A DNA stretch of 64,000 bases from Luteimonas deserti (GTDB lineage Bacteria; Pseudomonadota; Gammaproteobacteria; Xanthomonadales; Xanthomonadaceae): the NCBI RefSeq assembly GCF_013425765.1, contig NZ_JACCJZ010000019.1:124001-188000 (forward strand), written 5' to 3'. Below, in pieces: positions 45,210-58,124 of the stretch. The first letter of the stretch is position 1. Each line of letters opens with the position of its first letter. A program made the translations under genes and the position numbers. Under the pieces are notes generated by a model. The model saw nothing but the letters and a program-made list of their open reading frames with translations, did no database searches and was not told where the DNA came from.

Positions 45210-45590
45210 GTGTTGACGTCCGTCGCTGCGGGTCGGCGGCTGGCACAGCGCGCAATCGTCTGGCAGGCGGTGGCGATCGCGGTGACGGCGCTGGCGTTCC
45301 TTGCAAAGGGCGCGGTCTGGGCGCTGGCGGCCCTGGTCGGCGGCGCGGCGATCGCGATCGGCGGCTGGTTGTCGAGCGTGGTGGCCCTGGGGGGCGGGGT
45401 GAATCCGTCCGGCGGCGCGCTTGCGCGGCTGCTGGCCGGTGTGGCGCTGAAGTGGGTGGTGGTGCTGGCCGCGTTGTGGCTCGGTGTCGGGGCCATGGGC
45501 CTGCCGCCGGTGCCGATGCTGGCCGGTGTCGTCGTCGCCCTGTTCGCGCAGTTGATCGCGATGGCCTCGGGCCACGCGCAGAATCGTTAA
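45210..45590 (+). CDS. atpI: ATP synthase subunit I (AtpI)
   Basis: A 126-residue membrane protein with four hydrophobic helices, in the classical first position of the atp operon. Subunit I assists assembly of the F0 rotor and may help Mg2+ supply; it is not part of the final enzyme. I chose the GTG at 45210, preceded by an AGGA 7 bp away. Two bases upstream, an ATG is followed by TGT and TGA, so a start there would give a two-codon peptide only. The sequence is poorly conserved as usual for this subunit; position and topology identify it. Confidence 0.85.
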   Translation: MLTSVAAGRRLAQRAIVWQAVAIAVTALAFLAKGAVWALAALVGGAAIAIGGWLSSVVALGGGVNPSGGALARLLAGVALKWVVVLAALWLGVGAMGLPPVPMLAGVVVALFAQLIAMASGHAQNR

Positions 45591-45611
45591 CCAGGCAGGA
45601 TTTCCGATCTT

Positions 45612-46773
<1,162 letters not shown>

Positions 46774-46794
46774 TCCACGCCCGGCGTATCCGCG

Positions 46795-46825
46795 GTGCGG
46801 TGCGTGCCCGAGGGCATGACCGCAC
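46795..46825 (+). promoter_or_regulatory. Intercistronic hairpin after atpE
   Basis: A two-part hairpin: outer stem gtgcggt / accgcac, inner stem tgccc / gggca with a 2-nt loop. It has no T-tract, so it is not a terminator. It lies 22 bp past the atpE stop. Confidence 0.5.
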
Positions 46826-46839
46826 TGCCGGATGACAGG

Positions 46840-46857
46840 GGGCATGTCCGCATGCCC
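46840..46857 (+). promoter_or_regulatory. Second hairpin in the atpE-atpF spacer
   Basis: Stem gggcatg / catgccc with a 4-nt loop, 29 bp upstream of the atpF start. With the preceding hairpin it could protect or separate the two reading frames on the mRNA. Confidence 0.45.
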
Positions 46858-46886
46858 GCCCCTTCACGACAGGCAGTCCCACGACC

Positions 46887-47357
46887 ATGAGCCTCAATCT
46901 CACCCTGCTAGCCCAGGCCCTGGCCTTCGCCGCGCTGATCTGGATCATCGCGACCAAGATCTGGCCGCCGCTGCTCAACGCCATCGAAGAGCGCCAGAAG
47001 AAGATCGCCGAAGGTCTGGCCGCCGCCGACAACAGCCAGCGTGCGCTGGCCCAGGCGCAGGAAACCGCCAACGAGGAACTCAGGGCCGCGCGCGCGAAGG
47101 CCAACGAGATCATCGAGCAGGCGCACCAGCGCGCCAACCAGCTCGTCGAGGCCGCCAAGGCCGAAGCGGTGACCGAAGGCCTGCGCCAGAAGGCGATGTT
47201 CGACGCCGAACTCCAGGCCTCGGCCACGCGCGCCCGTGAGGACCTGCGTCGCCAGGTCTCGATGCTGGCGGTCGCCGGTGCCGAGCGTCTGCTCAAGCGC
47301 GAGATCGACGCCGACGCCCACAAGGCGCTGCTCGACGAACTCGCCGCGGAGATCTGA
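46887..47357 (+). CDS. atpF: F0F1 ATP synthase subunit b
   Basis: A 156-residue stator protein: one N-terminal membrane helix (about residues 5-25) and a long charged helix with heptad-like spacing ([19 protein letters not shown]) that forms the peripheral stalk dimer. The length matches E. coli AtpF of 156 residues. It joins F0 subunit a to the delta and alpha subunits. The start is the ATG of [10 protein letters not shown], the usual N terminus. The gene ends 5 bp before atpH. Confidence 0.95.
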   Translation: MSLNLTLLAQALAFAALIWIIATKIWPPLLNAIEERQKKIAEGLAAADNSQRALAQAQETANEELRAARAKANEIIEQAHQRANQLVEAAKAEAVTEGLRQKAMFDAELQASATRAREDLRRQVSMLAVAGAERLLKREIDADAHKALLDELAAEI

Positions 47358-47362
47358 GCCCG

Positions 47363-47890
47363 ATGAGCCAGGCCATCACGATCGCCCGCCCGTACGCCCG
47401 TGCCGCATTCGCTCTCGCACGCGACGAGGGTCAGTTCGCGGCCTGGTCCGACGCGCTGGCCTTCGCCGCGCGCGTCGCGGCCGATCCGCAGGCCGCGGCG
47501 CTGCTCGGCCACCCGGGGCTGTCGCACGACGAAGCGGTTGCCCTGGTCGCGCCCGACGCCGCAGGCGGAAAGGTCGCGTCCTTCCTGGCGCTGCTCGCCG
47601 AGAACGGCCGGCTCTCCGCATTGCCCGAGATCGCCGGCCTGTTCGACGAACTGCGCGCCGACGCCGAACGCGTGGTGCTGGCCAAGGTGACGTCCGCCGC
47701 GGCGCTGCCCGAGTCCGAGGTGGAGCAGATCCGCGCCGCGCTCAAGCGCCGGTTCGGTCGTGAGGTGCAGCTCGAGACCGCGGTCGACGAGCGCCTGATC
47801 GGCGGCGCGGTGATCGCCGCCGGCGACGTCGTGATCGACGGATCGCTGAAGGGCAAGCTCGCCCGGCTGCAGTCCGCGCTCGCCCACTGA
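47363..47890 (+). CDS. atpH: F0F1 ATP synthase subunit delta
   Basis: A 175-residue soluble stalk subunit linking F1 alpha to the b dimer. It starts ITIARPYARAAFALA, the conserved N-terminal helix, and ends with the family sequence DERLIGGAVIAAGDVVIDGSLKGKL. The length is typical. It begins 5 bp after atpF and precedes atpA by 51 bp. Confidence 0.95.
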   Translation: MSQAITIARPYARAAFALARDEGQFAAWSDALAFAARVAADPQAAALLGHPGLSHDEAVALVAPDAAGGKVASFLALLAENGRLSALPEIAGLFDELRADAERVVLAKVTSAAALPESEVEQIRAALKRRFGREVQLETAVDERLIGGAVIAAGDVVIDGSLKGKLARLQSALAH

Positions 47891-47941
47891 CACGATTTCA
47901 ATTGCAACGTCGGCGGTAACGCCGGCCCAAGGGAACCCCCG

Positions 47942-49492
<1,551 letters not shown>

Positions 49493-49507
49493 ACCGGTGG
49501 GACGGGT

Positions 49508-49528
49508 CATTCGTGATTGGTGATTCGT
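49508..49528 (+). repeat. Three tandem heptamers in the atpA-atpG spacer (first cluster)
   Basis: Three adjoining 7-bp units of the form (C/G)ATT(C/G)GT: cattcgt, gattggt, gattcgt. The unit length and phase are exact. A second, related cluster lies 43 bp downstream. Confidence 0.7.
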
Positions 49529-49570
49529 AACGGCAACAGCATGGTGCGGTGAGAACGGGATTCGCTCTGT

Positions 49571-49598
49571 CGGATCCCGGGTCACGGGTCACCGATCA
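49571..49598 (+). repeat. Four tandem heptamers in the atpA-atpG spacer (second cluster)
   Basis: Four adjoining 7-bp units: cggatcc, cgggtca, cgggtca, ccgatca. They keep exact phase and resemble a diverged version of the pattern in the atpG-atpD spacer. Confidence 0.7.
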
Positions 49599-49618
49599 CA
49601 GCGAGCGGAGCAAGCGAA

Positions 49619-50479
49619 ATGGCCGGCGGCAGAGAAATCAAGACCAAGATCAAGAGCGTGCAGAACACCCGCAAGGTGACGCGCGCGCTGGAAATGGTTT
49701 CCGCATCGAAGATCCGCAAGGCGCAGGACCGCATGAAGGCCTCGCGTCCGTACGCGAATGCGATGAAGCAGCTCATCGGCCACCTCGCCCAGGCCAACTC
49801 CGAGGTCCAGCACCCCTATCTGGTGGAGCGCGAGGTCAAGCGCGTTGGCTACATCGTCGCGTCCTCGGACCGCGGCCTGGCCGGCGGCCTCAACAACAAC
49901 CTGTTCCGCAAGCTGCTCGGCGAGATCCGGCAGTGGCAGGACCAGGGCGTGGAGGTCCAGGTGGTCACGATCGGCCAGAAGGCGACGGTGTTCTTCCGCC
50001 GCCTCAAGGTCGAGATGCTGGCCAGCGTCACCCACATCGGCGACACGCCCGAGGTCGAGCAGCTCATCGGCATCATCAAGGTGATGCTGGACGGCTACAC
50101 CGACGGCCGCCTCGACCGCGTGTTCCTGGCCTACAACCAGTTCGTCAACACCATGGTGCAGAAGGGCAGCTTCGACCAGCTGCTGCCGCTGCCGCCGGCT
50201 GAGAACAAGGTCGTCAAGCACGACTGGGACTACATCTACGAACCCGATGCCGAGTCCGTGCTGGCACACGTGCTCACGCGTTACATCGAGTCGCTGGTCT
50301 ACCAGGCGGTGATGGAGAACGTCGCCTCCGAGCATGCGGCGCGCATGGTCGCGATGAAGGCCGCGAGCGACAACGCCACCAAGCTGATCGACACCCTGAA
50401 CCTGGTCTACAACAAGGCCCGCCAGGCGGCGATTACCCAGGAAATCTCCGAGATCGTCGGCGGCGCGGCGGCGGTCTGA
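49619..50479 (+). CDS. atpG: F0F1 ATP synthase subunit gamma
   Basis: A 286-residue central-shaft subunit. The N-terminal coiled-coil helix ([20 protein letters not shown]) and C-terminal helix ([20 protein letters not shown]) form the rotating shaft within the alpha/beta hexamer. The middle Rossmann-like region is complete ([13 protein letters not shown]). The length is normal. It begins 126 bp after atpA and is separated from atpD by 144 bp, wider than the other atp spacers. Confidence 0.96.
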   Translation: MAGGREIKTKIKSVQNTRKVTRALEMVSASKIRKAQDRMKASRPYANAMKQLIGHLAQANSEVQHPYLVEREVKRVGYIVASSDRGLAGGLNNNLFRKLLGEIRQWQDQGVEVQVVTIGQKATVFFRRLKVEMLASVTHIGDTPEVEQLIGIIKVMLDGYTDGRLDRVFLAYNQFVNTMVQKGSFDQLLPLPPAENKVVKHDWDYIYEPDAESVLAHVLTRYIESLVYQAVMENVASEHAARMVAMKAASDNATKLIDTLNLVYNKARQAAITQEISEIVGGAAAV

Positions 50480-50488
50480 GAGCGCTAG

Positions 50489-52045
<1,557 letters not shown>

Positions 52046-52075
52046 GCGGCGTTCTCCGGTGATCCGGACCGGGTG

Positions 52076-52102
52076 GCCTGCGGTTCGTACGAACCCGCAG
52101 GC
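52076..52102 (+). promoter_or_regulatory. Hairpin in the atpD-atpC spacer
   Basis: Inverted repeat gcctgcg...cgcaggc, with inner ttcg/cgaa pairing and a single-base bulge. It is not followed by T residues. It may protect upstream mRNA or lower atpC expression relative to atpD. Confidence 0.5.
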
Positions 52103-52163
52103 GACGTGGCCGGGCCGGTGACGGGGCATCCTTCACGTTGATCGAGCAGAGCGAACCAAGCCC

Positions 52164-52586
52164 ATGAACACCATCCGTTGCGACATCGTCAGCGCCGAGG
52201 CCGAGATCTTCCACGGCGAAGCGACCCTGGTCGTGGCGACCGGCGAACTCGGCGAGCTCGGCATCGCGCCGCGCCACGCGCCGCTGATCACGCGCCTGAA
52301 GCCCGGCAAGGTCGTCGTGACCCAGGCCAACGGCGAGATCCTCGACTTCGCCATCGGCGGCGGCATCCTCGAGGTGCAGCCACAGGTGGTGACGATCCTC
52401 GCCGATACCGCGATCCGCGCCGACGACATCGACGAGGCGGCAGTGAAGGCGGCCAAGGACGAGGCCGAGCGCATCCTGGCCGGACGTGGCGAGGCGATGG
52501 ACGTGGCCGAGGCGCAGCAGAAGCTGGCCGAAGCCGTGGTCCAGCTGCAGGCGCTCGAGCGCCTGCGCAAGACGCTCAAGCACTGA
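52164..52586 (+). CDS. atpC: F0F1 ATP synthase subunit epsilon
   Basis: A 140-residue subunit that couples the gamma shaft to the c-ring and can inhibit ATP hydrolysis. The N-terminal beta domain starts [18 protein letters not shown] and contains the conserved [15 protein letters not shown]. The C-terminal helices ([18 protein letters not shown]) are complete, so the inhibitory arm is retained. It is the last gene of the atp operon and is followed by a GC-rich hairpin at 52621. Confidence 0.96.
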   Translation: MNTIRCDIVSAEAEIFHGEATLVVATGELGELGIAPRHAPLITRLKPGKVVVTQANGEILDFAIGGGILEVQPQVVTILADTAIRADDIDEAAVKAAKDEAERILAGRGEAMDVAEAQQKLAEAVVQLQALERLRKTLKH

Positions 52587-52620
52587 CCGGCCGCGACGCC
52601 CCTGGCACCGTGCCTTGCAT

Positions 52621-52644
52621 GCGACCCCGCCCCGGCGGGGTCGC
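52621..52644 (+). terminator. Probable terminator of the atp operon
   Basis: A perfect 10-bp GC stem (gcgaccccgc / gcggggtcgc) with a 4-nt loop, 34 bp past the atpC stop. The following bases (tgcgtt) make a weak T tract, so Rho may assist. Confidence 0.65.
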
Positions 52645-52719
52645 TGCGTTGCGGGGGGCCTGTTTCCGCGGTGGCGGCAGGCATCCGTGACGAGCCCGGA
52701 GCCGGCACTGCCCGGACGA

Positions 52720-53103
52720 TCAGCGCTTGTAGATCCAGTAGCGCGACAGCACGAAGCCCACGGCGCCCAGCGCGACCTCGATCACCGGCTTGGCCGCCCA
52801 GACCCAGCGCAGCCCCAAAAGGTCGTCGATGTGGGTCATCGCCCAGGTGCTGACCAGCGTGGTCGCGATCCACATGGTCATGAACCGCTGGAACTGGGTC
52901 CGGCCGATCGCCGTGTCTTCGCTGGCGAACGTCCATTTGCCGTTGAGCCAGTACCCCAGCAAGGCGCCGGCGATGCGGCCGGTCACGTTGGCAGGCGCGA
53001 CCGGCAGACCGAGATGGGTCAGGCCGACGACGACGCCCCAGTCGAGCAGCCATTGCAGTAGTCCGATCGCGAGATAGTCGCGTCCCTGGCGGGTCAGGCT
53101 CAT
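52720..53103 (-). CDS. GtrA-like flippase family membrane protein
   Basis: A 127-residue inner-membrane protein with four hydrophobic helices (about residues 10-28, 38-55, 78-95, 103-122) and the family-typical GYWLNGKWTFAS loop and end FVLSRYWIYKR. GtrA-like proteins are thought to move lipid-linked sugars across the membrane. The start at 53103 gives MSLTRQGRDY; the longer frame upstream is not family-like. It is encoded downstream of a large GT-C-like membrane protein on the same strand, so the two could act in one envelope glycosylation pathway. Confidence 0.88.
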   Translation of the reverse strand: MSLTRQGRDYLAIGLLQWLLDWGVVVGLTHLGLPVAPANVTGRIAGALLGYWLNGKWTFASEDTAIGRTQFQRFMTMWIATTLVSTWAMTHIDDLLGLRWVWAAKPVIEVALGAVGFVLSRYWIYKR

Positions 53104-53350
53104 AGCGGTCGCTCCTGCGCGACACATGCGTTGCTCGGCGTCACGGGCATGCGCCTGTGCACACTGCACGACAGGCGAGCGCGCAGGCGTCCCATCTGGC
53201 ACGCGGCAGCGTCGCGCCGCCGTCGGAGCGGCCAGGGCCGCGTGCCCGTCGCCCTGTCGGCGCGAGACGGCGCACAGCGGCGAGGTGCGCCGTCAGGCCG
53301 GACCGCCCGCGATCGCCGCGGCCGGGTCGGGAACGGATCCAGATCGCGGG

Positions 53351-55369
53351 TCATCGCGCCTCCCGAGCCCACAAAGCCACGCCATTGAGCGAGCGCACGT
53401 GTCGGACTCCAGGGTCGTCCTGCAGCGCGCGGACGAGCGCAAGCGATGCCGCCGCCTCGCTGACCAGCAGCCAGCGGACGTCGAGATCGTCGAATATCGC
53501 GCGCCAAGCGACGCCAGTGGCGTCGAGGTCGGCCGCTTCACGCGCGATCGACAGCACTGGCGCATGCACCGACATCAGGCGGCCGTTGCCGCCGAGCTCG
53601 GCGACGAAGCCGCGTGCCGGATCGGTGGCCAGGACCATTCCCGGGTCGGGCGGCAGGCCGCGGAGCAGGGTCCGCTCGGCGACGTAATAGGGAAGGACGG
53701 CCGCCGGATCCCCGGGCGCGCGGATCGCGCGCTTGAGCGCAGCGGAATGATGGGTCCAGCCGGAGTTTGCCTGGAATGCGAGGTTGAACATGCACAGCAG
53801 CACGATCGGCGCGATCCACAGACGTCGGCGGCCGACCTCGCCGAGGCTGCCGGTCAGTGCCGGCACGATCAGCAACACCAGGCCAGGGAACGCATAGCGC
53901 GCGTACTGGATTGGAATCAGCGGCAGCACCGCGACACACAGCGCCACGAGCGCCAGGACGCGCGTGCCGCGGCGGCGCAGCGCCAGCAGCCAGGCGCCCG
54001 CCAGGCCGATCCACAGAAAGCCGATCCCGCCGTTCCAGGCTTCGAGGAAGTGGCTGGTATCGAACGTCATCCGCCACGGCAGTCCAGGGCCGAAGCCACT
54101 CAGCCAGCGTGTATCCGTCATGTTCTCGAGCGGATAGTCCGGCGACTCGAACGTCGCGTTGAACAACGGAAAGACCGGGTTGCCGGTGTGCCACCAGGCC
54201 TGGGCGTAGCTCGAGCCGGCGATCCCGAGAAAGAGGGCGACCATCAATGGCACCCGTCGAAGCAACAGCCGGGCGTCGCTGCGCAGGGCGCAGTGCGCCA
54301 GCACGGGCAATGCCGCCAGCGCATGCATCGGTTTCAGGGCCGCGAGCGCAGCAAACAGGATCGTCGCGGCTGCGAGGTGCCGGCCCTGGCGGTCATGCAG
54401 CACCAGTGCGACCAGCGCGAACAGCACCGCCATCGCGGGAAGTTCCGTCTGCATGCCGGCCGTGAGCCAGGCCAGCGGCGGAAAGCTGGCGAACAGCGCA
54501 ACGCCCGCCAGGCGTTCGGCCTGCACCGCGCCCAGGGCCTGCATGCAACCCGCGAGGCCGACCGCCGCAGCCACCAGCCAGCCGAAGTTGACCGCGCCTC
54601 GAGCCTCTTGCCCGCCCAGCAGCCACGCGATGCCCTGGCCGACGTCGCCCATCCACGGCGCGAAGGCCCAGGCGCTGAATGCGGGGTCGGCGAGATAACG
54701 CCCGTGCTGCACCAGCTGGGCCGGCAGATTGAGGTGGTAGGTGAGGTCGTCCGCCTGCATTGTCGGCAGCCAGGCGCCGGTCGAGGCAAGCCCGAGCAGG
54801 ACGACCACCGCGCTCAGGCCCCGTGGATGTGCCGCGTCGACCACCCGCCACGCCGCGTGCGAATTGCGCAGTTCGGCGACGAGTGGTCGACGATTGATCA
54901 CGATCGACCCGCCCAGCAGCACCGCCCATACCGCGGGGGCGTGCACCGGCGCGGAGAGAACCCAGCCGGCAGCCCCCGTGAGCACCGCGTACCCGGACAC
55001 CGCGGCCACTGCGACGCGGCTCGGCAGTGTGTCCGGGGTCCAGCGCAGACCGAGCGCAAGCGATGCCGCTACGAGCAGCGTAGTCGCCAGCGCGGGTACC
55101 GGGCCCGCATATAGCACCAGCGCGGCGCACCACACCACCGCCAGTGCGGACGACCACGACCACTGCCGCCAGCGCACCAGCGGGCAGGCCAGGAGGCCGC
55201 TCGCCCCGGCGAGCCCGAGCGACAGCGCAAAGCGCTCCCAGGGCAGCTCGCTCCACAGTCCGTGCCAGAACATGCCGGCGACGACGAGCACCGGACCGGC
55301 CAGCCACACTGCGGTGGCCCAGCGTGGTGCGGGAGCGGCATGTGGCGCTGCGTCAGTGCGGGACATCAT
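53351..55369 (-). CDS. Large polytopic membrane protein, probable GT-C type glycosyltransferase
   Basis: A 672-residue protein with about twelve or more membrane helices and a first large loop containing [10 protein letters not shown]. An acidic pair in the first periplasmic loop is the hallmark of GT-C transferases, such as dolichyl-phosphate-mannose and ArnT-like enzymes, which use lipid-linked sugars. A soluble C-terminal domain spans residues 545-672. I assign the fold, not the sugar or acceptor. It lies 247 bp upstream of the GtrA-like gene on the same strand and is divergent from glmU. Confidence 0.75.
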   Translation of the reverse strand: MMSRTDAAPHAAPAPRWATAVWLAGPVLVVAGMFWHGLWSELPWERFALSLGLAGASGLLACPLVRWRQWSWSSALAVVWCAALVLYAGPVPALATTLLVAASLALGLRWTPDTLPSRVAVAAVSGYAVLTGAAGWVLSAPVHAPAVWAVLLGGSIVINRRPLVAELRNSHAAWRVVDAAHPRGLSAVVVLLGLASTGAWLPTMQADDLTYHLNLPAQLVQHGRYLADPAFSAWAFAPWMGDVGQGIAWLLGGQEARGAVNFGWLVAAAVGLAGCMQALGAVQAERLAGVALFASFPPLAWLTAGMQTELPAMAVLFALVALVLHDRQGRHLAAATILFAALAALKPMHALAALPVLAHCALRSDARLLLRRVPLMVALFLGIAGSSYAQAWWHTGNPVFPLFNATFESPDYPLENMTDTRWLSGFGPGLPWRMTFDTSHFLEAWNGGIGFLWIGLAGAWLLALRRRGTRVLALVALCVAVLPLIPIQYARYAFPGLVLLIVPALTGSLGEVGRRRLWIAPIVLLCMFNLAFQANSGWTHHSAALKRAIRAPGDPAAVLPYYVAERTLLRGLPPDPGMVLATDPARGFVAELGGNGRLMSVHAPVLSIAREAADLDATGVAWRAIFDDLDVRWLLVSEAAASLALVRALQDDPGVRHVRSLNGVALWAREAR

Positions 55370-55426
55370 CGATCCTGGCCATCCGGGCGTGGATTATCAT
55401 CGAACGCCGTCCAGGTTCCGAATGCC

Positions 55427-56791
55427 ATGACCGCACCGCTTCACGTCGTGATCCTCGCCGCGGGCGAGGGCAAACGCATGAAATCCCTGCGCCCCAAGGT
55501 GCTGCAGCGGATCGCGGGACGGCCGATGCTGTGGCATGTGGTGGAGGCCGCACGCGCGCTGGCGCCGGCGGGTATCCACATCGTGCACGGCCACGGCGGC
55601 GAGCAGGTGCGCGCGGCCTTCGAGGGCGCGGACGACCTGGTCTGGGCCGAACAGGCCGAGCAGCTCGGCACCGGCCATGCGGTGCGGCAGGCGATGCCCG
55701 GGGTGCCGGACGGGGCCCAGGTCCTGGTGCTCTATGGCGACGTCCCGCTGCTGCGCAGCGAAACCCTGGCACGGCTGGTGGCGGTGGGCCAACGGCTGGC
55801 CGTGCTCGCGGCCGAGCTCGACGACCCCACGGGCTACGGCCGCATCGTGCGTGATTCCGAGGGCCATGTCGGCGCGATCGTCGAGCACAAGGACGCGACC
55901 GGCGAGCAACGCCGCATCGCCCTGGTCAACACCGGCATCATCGCCGCCGAGGCCACGGCGCTGAAGCGCTGGCTGGCGGGGCTGTCGGCCGAGAACGCGC
56001 AGCGGGAGTACTACCTGACCGACGTTTTCGCGATGGCCGCCGGCGAGTACAGCGCTGCGGAGATCGTGATGGTGGACGACCCGCTCGAGGCCGAGGGCGC
56101 CAACGACCCCTGGCAGCTGGCCCAGCTAGAACGCGCCTGGCAGCTGCGCGCGGTACGCGCGCTGTGCCTGCAGGGGGCGCGCGTGGCCGATCCGGCACGG
56201 GTGGATATCCGCGGGGAGGTGGTGGTGGGCACCGATGTGGAGATCGACGTGGACGTGGTGTTCGAAGGCCGCGTGGAGCTCGGCAACGGCGTGCGCATCG
56301 GGCCGTTCTGCCGCCTGAAGGACGTGCGGCTCGGCGAGGGCACGGAATTGCGCGCCCATTGCGACCTCGATGGCGCCGTGACCGAGGGCGCCGTGACCAT
56401 CGGCCCCTTCGCACGTCTGCGGCCGGGCACGGTGCTCGCCGACGGCGTGCATATCGGCAACTTCGTCGAGGCGAAGAACACGTTGATGGGGGTCGGCAGC
56501 AAGGCCAACCATCTCACCTATCTCGGCGATGCCGAAATCGGCGCAGGCAGCAACATCGGCGCCGGCACCATCACCTGCAACTACGACGGCGTGAACAAGT
56601 CGAAGACCGTCATCGGCGATCGCGCCTTCATCGGTTCCAATGCGTCGCTGGTGGCACCGCTGCGCATCGGTGACGACGCGACCACCGCCGCGGGCTCGGT
56701 GATCGTCAACGACGTCCCGGCCGGAAAGCTCGCCGTGGCACGCGGCCGGCAGACGGTCGTCGAGGGCTGGGTGCGCCCGAAGAAGCGCTGA
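55427..56791 (+). CDS. glmU: Bifunctional GlmU: glucosamine-1-phosphate acetyltransferase / GlcNAc-1-phosphate uridyltransferase
   Basis: A 454-residue cytosolic enzyme making UDP-GlcNAc, the precursor of peptidoglycan and lipopolysaccharide. The N-terminal uridyltransferase has [11 protein letters not shown] at residues 10-20 and GTGHAV; the C-terminal left-handed beta-helix acetyltransferase has the hexapeptide coils and the catalytic-site stretch GNFVEAKN and [13 protein letters not shown]. The length matches the family's ~455. The ATG at 55427 gives the normal N terminus [13 protein letters not shown]. It ends 15 bp from the stop of the convergent histidine kinase gene. Confidence 0.97.
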   Translation: MTAPLHVVILAAGEGKRMKSLRPKVLQRIAGRPMLWHVVEAARALAPAGIHIVHGHGGEQVRAAFEGADDLVWAEQAEQLGTGHAVRQAMPGVPDGAQVLVLYGDVPLLRSETLARLVAVGQRLAVLAAELDDPTGYGRIVRDSEGHVGAIVEHKDATGEQRRIALVNTGIIAAEATALKRWLAGLSAENAQREYYLTDVFAMAAGEYSAAEIVMVDDPLEAEGANDPWQLAQLERAWQLRAVRALCLQGARVADPARVDIRGEVVVGTDVEIDVDVVFEGRVELGNGVRIGPFCRLKDVRLGEGTELRAHCDLDGAVTEGAVTIGPFARLRPGTVLADGVHIGNFVEAKNTLMGVGSKANHLTYLGDAEIGAGSNIGAGTITCNYDGVNKSKTVIGDRAFIGSNASLVAPLRIGDDATTAAGSVIVNDVPAGKLAVARGRQTVVEGWVRPKKR

Positions 56792-56806
56792 CGACGCGGC
56801 GCGCGA

Positions 56807-58123
56807 TCAGCCGGCGGGCAGGAGCAGGGACACGCACAGGCCACCTTCGGGCCGGTTAAGCAGTGCGATGCGCCCGCCGTGGGCCTCGGCGATCTCGCGT
56901 GCCAGGGCGAGCCCGAGGCCCGTGCCGTTGCGCTTGGTCGAATAGAACGGCAGCAGGGCATTGTCGAGGACGGCTTCGTTCATGCCCGGGCCGCGATCGA
57001 GCACGTCGATGCGCCATCCGTCGGTCGTGCGCCGGAGCGCGAGCCGGACCGCATCGGGGGCCGACCCCGACTCGTGCGCATTGCGCAGCAGGTTCATCAG
57101 CGCCTGCTCGACCTGAGCGGCATCGAAATGCGCGATCGCGGCCAGGTCCACCGTTCCCTCCAGCGCGAACGGAATCTGCGAGCAGAGCTGGTCGACGAAC
57201 GTCGCCAGCTGCACCGGGTCGCGACGTGGCGCCGGCAGCTTGGCGAACCGCGCATAGCCCCGGATGAAGCCTTCGAGATGACGCGCACGCTCCTCGATCG
57301 TGGTCAGCGCCTCGGGCAGGCGCTCGAGCTGGCCGCGGCGCAACAGCTCGCGTCCCGAATGCGCCAGCGATGCGATCGGCGCCAGCGAGTTGTTGAGTTC
57401 GTGACTGATCACGCGGATCACCTTCTTCCACGTCTGCACCTCCTGGCGGCGCAGGTCGCTGGTCATCTCGCGCAGCAGGATGAGTTCGTGATGACGCGCG
57501 TTGAGGCGGAAGCGCCGCCGGGACAGGTGATAGATGTCCTCGGCATCGCCGTCGCCCACGCTGAACATGCAGTCCCCGCCCGCGGCGAACGCATCGATCA
57601 TGCTCGGCGGGGCGCTGGCGAGCAGTGCGGCGAACTCCTGGCCTTCGAGCCGGCGTCCGCCGCCGAAGGTTCTGCGCGCCGCCAGGTTGGCGTGCACGAT
57701 GCGACCGTTGGGATCGACCAGCAGCATCGCCACCGGCGTGTTCTGCACCATGGTGTCGAGCAGCAGCTCGCGTTGCACCAGTGACTGGCGCTGTGCCCGC
57801 AACGTCTCGCCGAGCTCGTTGTGCGCGTTGACGAGTTCGCGCAGCGTGCCGCGCCCCTGCCAGGACAGGCTGAAGCTGTAGTCGCCATCGCGGTAACTGC
57901 TCACGGTGCCGGCGAGCGCCCGGAACAGCGACTGCGCCGGCGCGACGATGCGCAGCAATGCCCAGATCAGGCTCGGCAACGAGGTCGCGGTCGCCAGGCC
58001 TGCCGCCTGCCAGGCAGGCAACCAGCGCAGCAGGGTCAAGGCGAGGAAAACGGCGCCGGCCACGTGCAGCAGGGCCACCAGCGTCAAGGTCAGTGTCAGC
58101 GGCAGGCGCTGGTGCCAGGGCAT
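56807..58123 (-). CDS. Membrane sensor histidine kinase, NtrY-like
   Basis: A 438-residue histidine kinase. Two membrane helices lie at residues 8-30 and 38-60 with almost no periplasmic loop, so it probably senses the membrane or a cytosolic cue. A PAS-like region follows at about 120-210 (LLVDPNGRIVHANLAA). The phosphoacceptor is His241 in RVISHELNNSLAP, the N box is LMNLLRNAHES, and the ATP lid has GTGLGLALAREI. It starts 1 bp past the stop of the response regulator gene on the same strand, so it is the cognate sensor of that NtrC-type regulator. Confidence 0.92.
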   Translation of the reverse strand: MPWHQRLPLTLTLTLVALLHVAGAVFLALTLLRWLPAWQAAGLATATSLPSLIWALLRIVAPAQSLFRALAGTVSSYRDGDYSFSLSWQGRGTLRELVNAHNELGETLRAQRQSLVQRELLLDTMVQNTPVAMLLVDPNGRIVHANLAARRTFGGGRRLEGQEFAALLASAPPSMIDAFAAGGDCMFSVGDGDAEDIYHLSRRRFRLNARHHELILLREMTSDLRRQEVQTWKKVIRVISHELNNSLAPIASLAHSGRELLRRGQLERLPEALTTIEERARHLEGFIRGYARFAKLPAPRRDPVQLATFVDQLCSQIPFALEGTVDLAAIAHFDAAQVEQALMNLLRNAHESGSAPDAVRLALRRTTDGWRIDVLDRGPGMNEAVLDNALLPFYSTKRNGTGLGLALAREIAEAHGGRIALLNRPEGGLCVSLLLPAG

Positions 58124-58124
58124 G

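Noticed and set aside
43907-45496. Longer version of the barrel protein (529 codons) with an Arg-rich N terminus
   Set aside because: The signal peptide and barrel start at MSQSPLGS (44827). The extra N-terminal codons overlap the atp promoter and the terminator-like hairpin and look noncoding.
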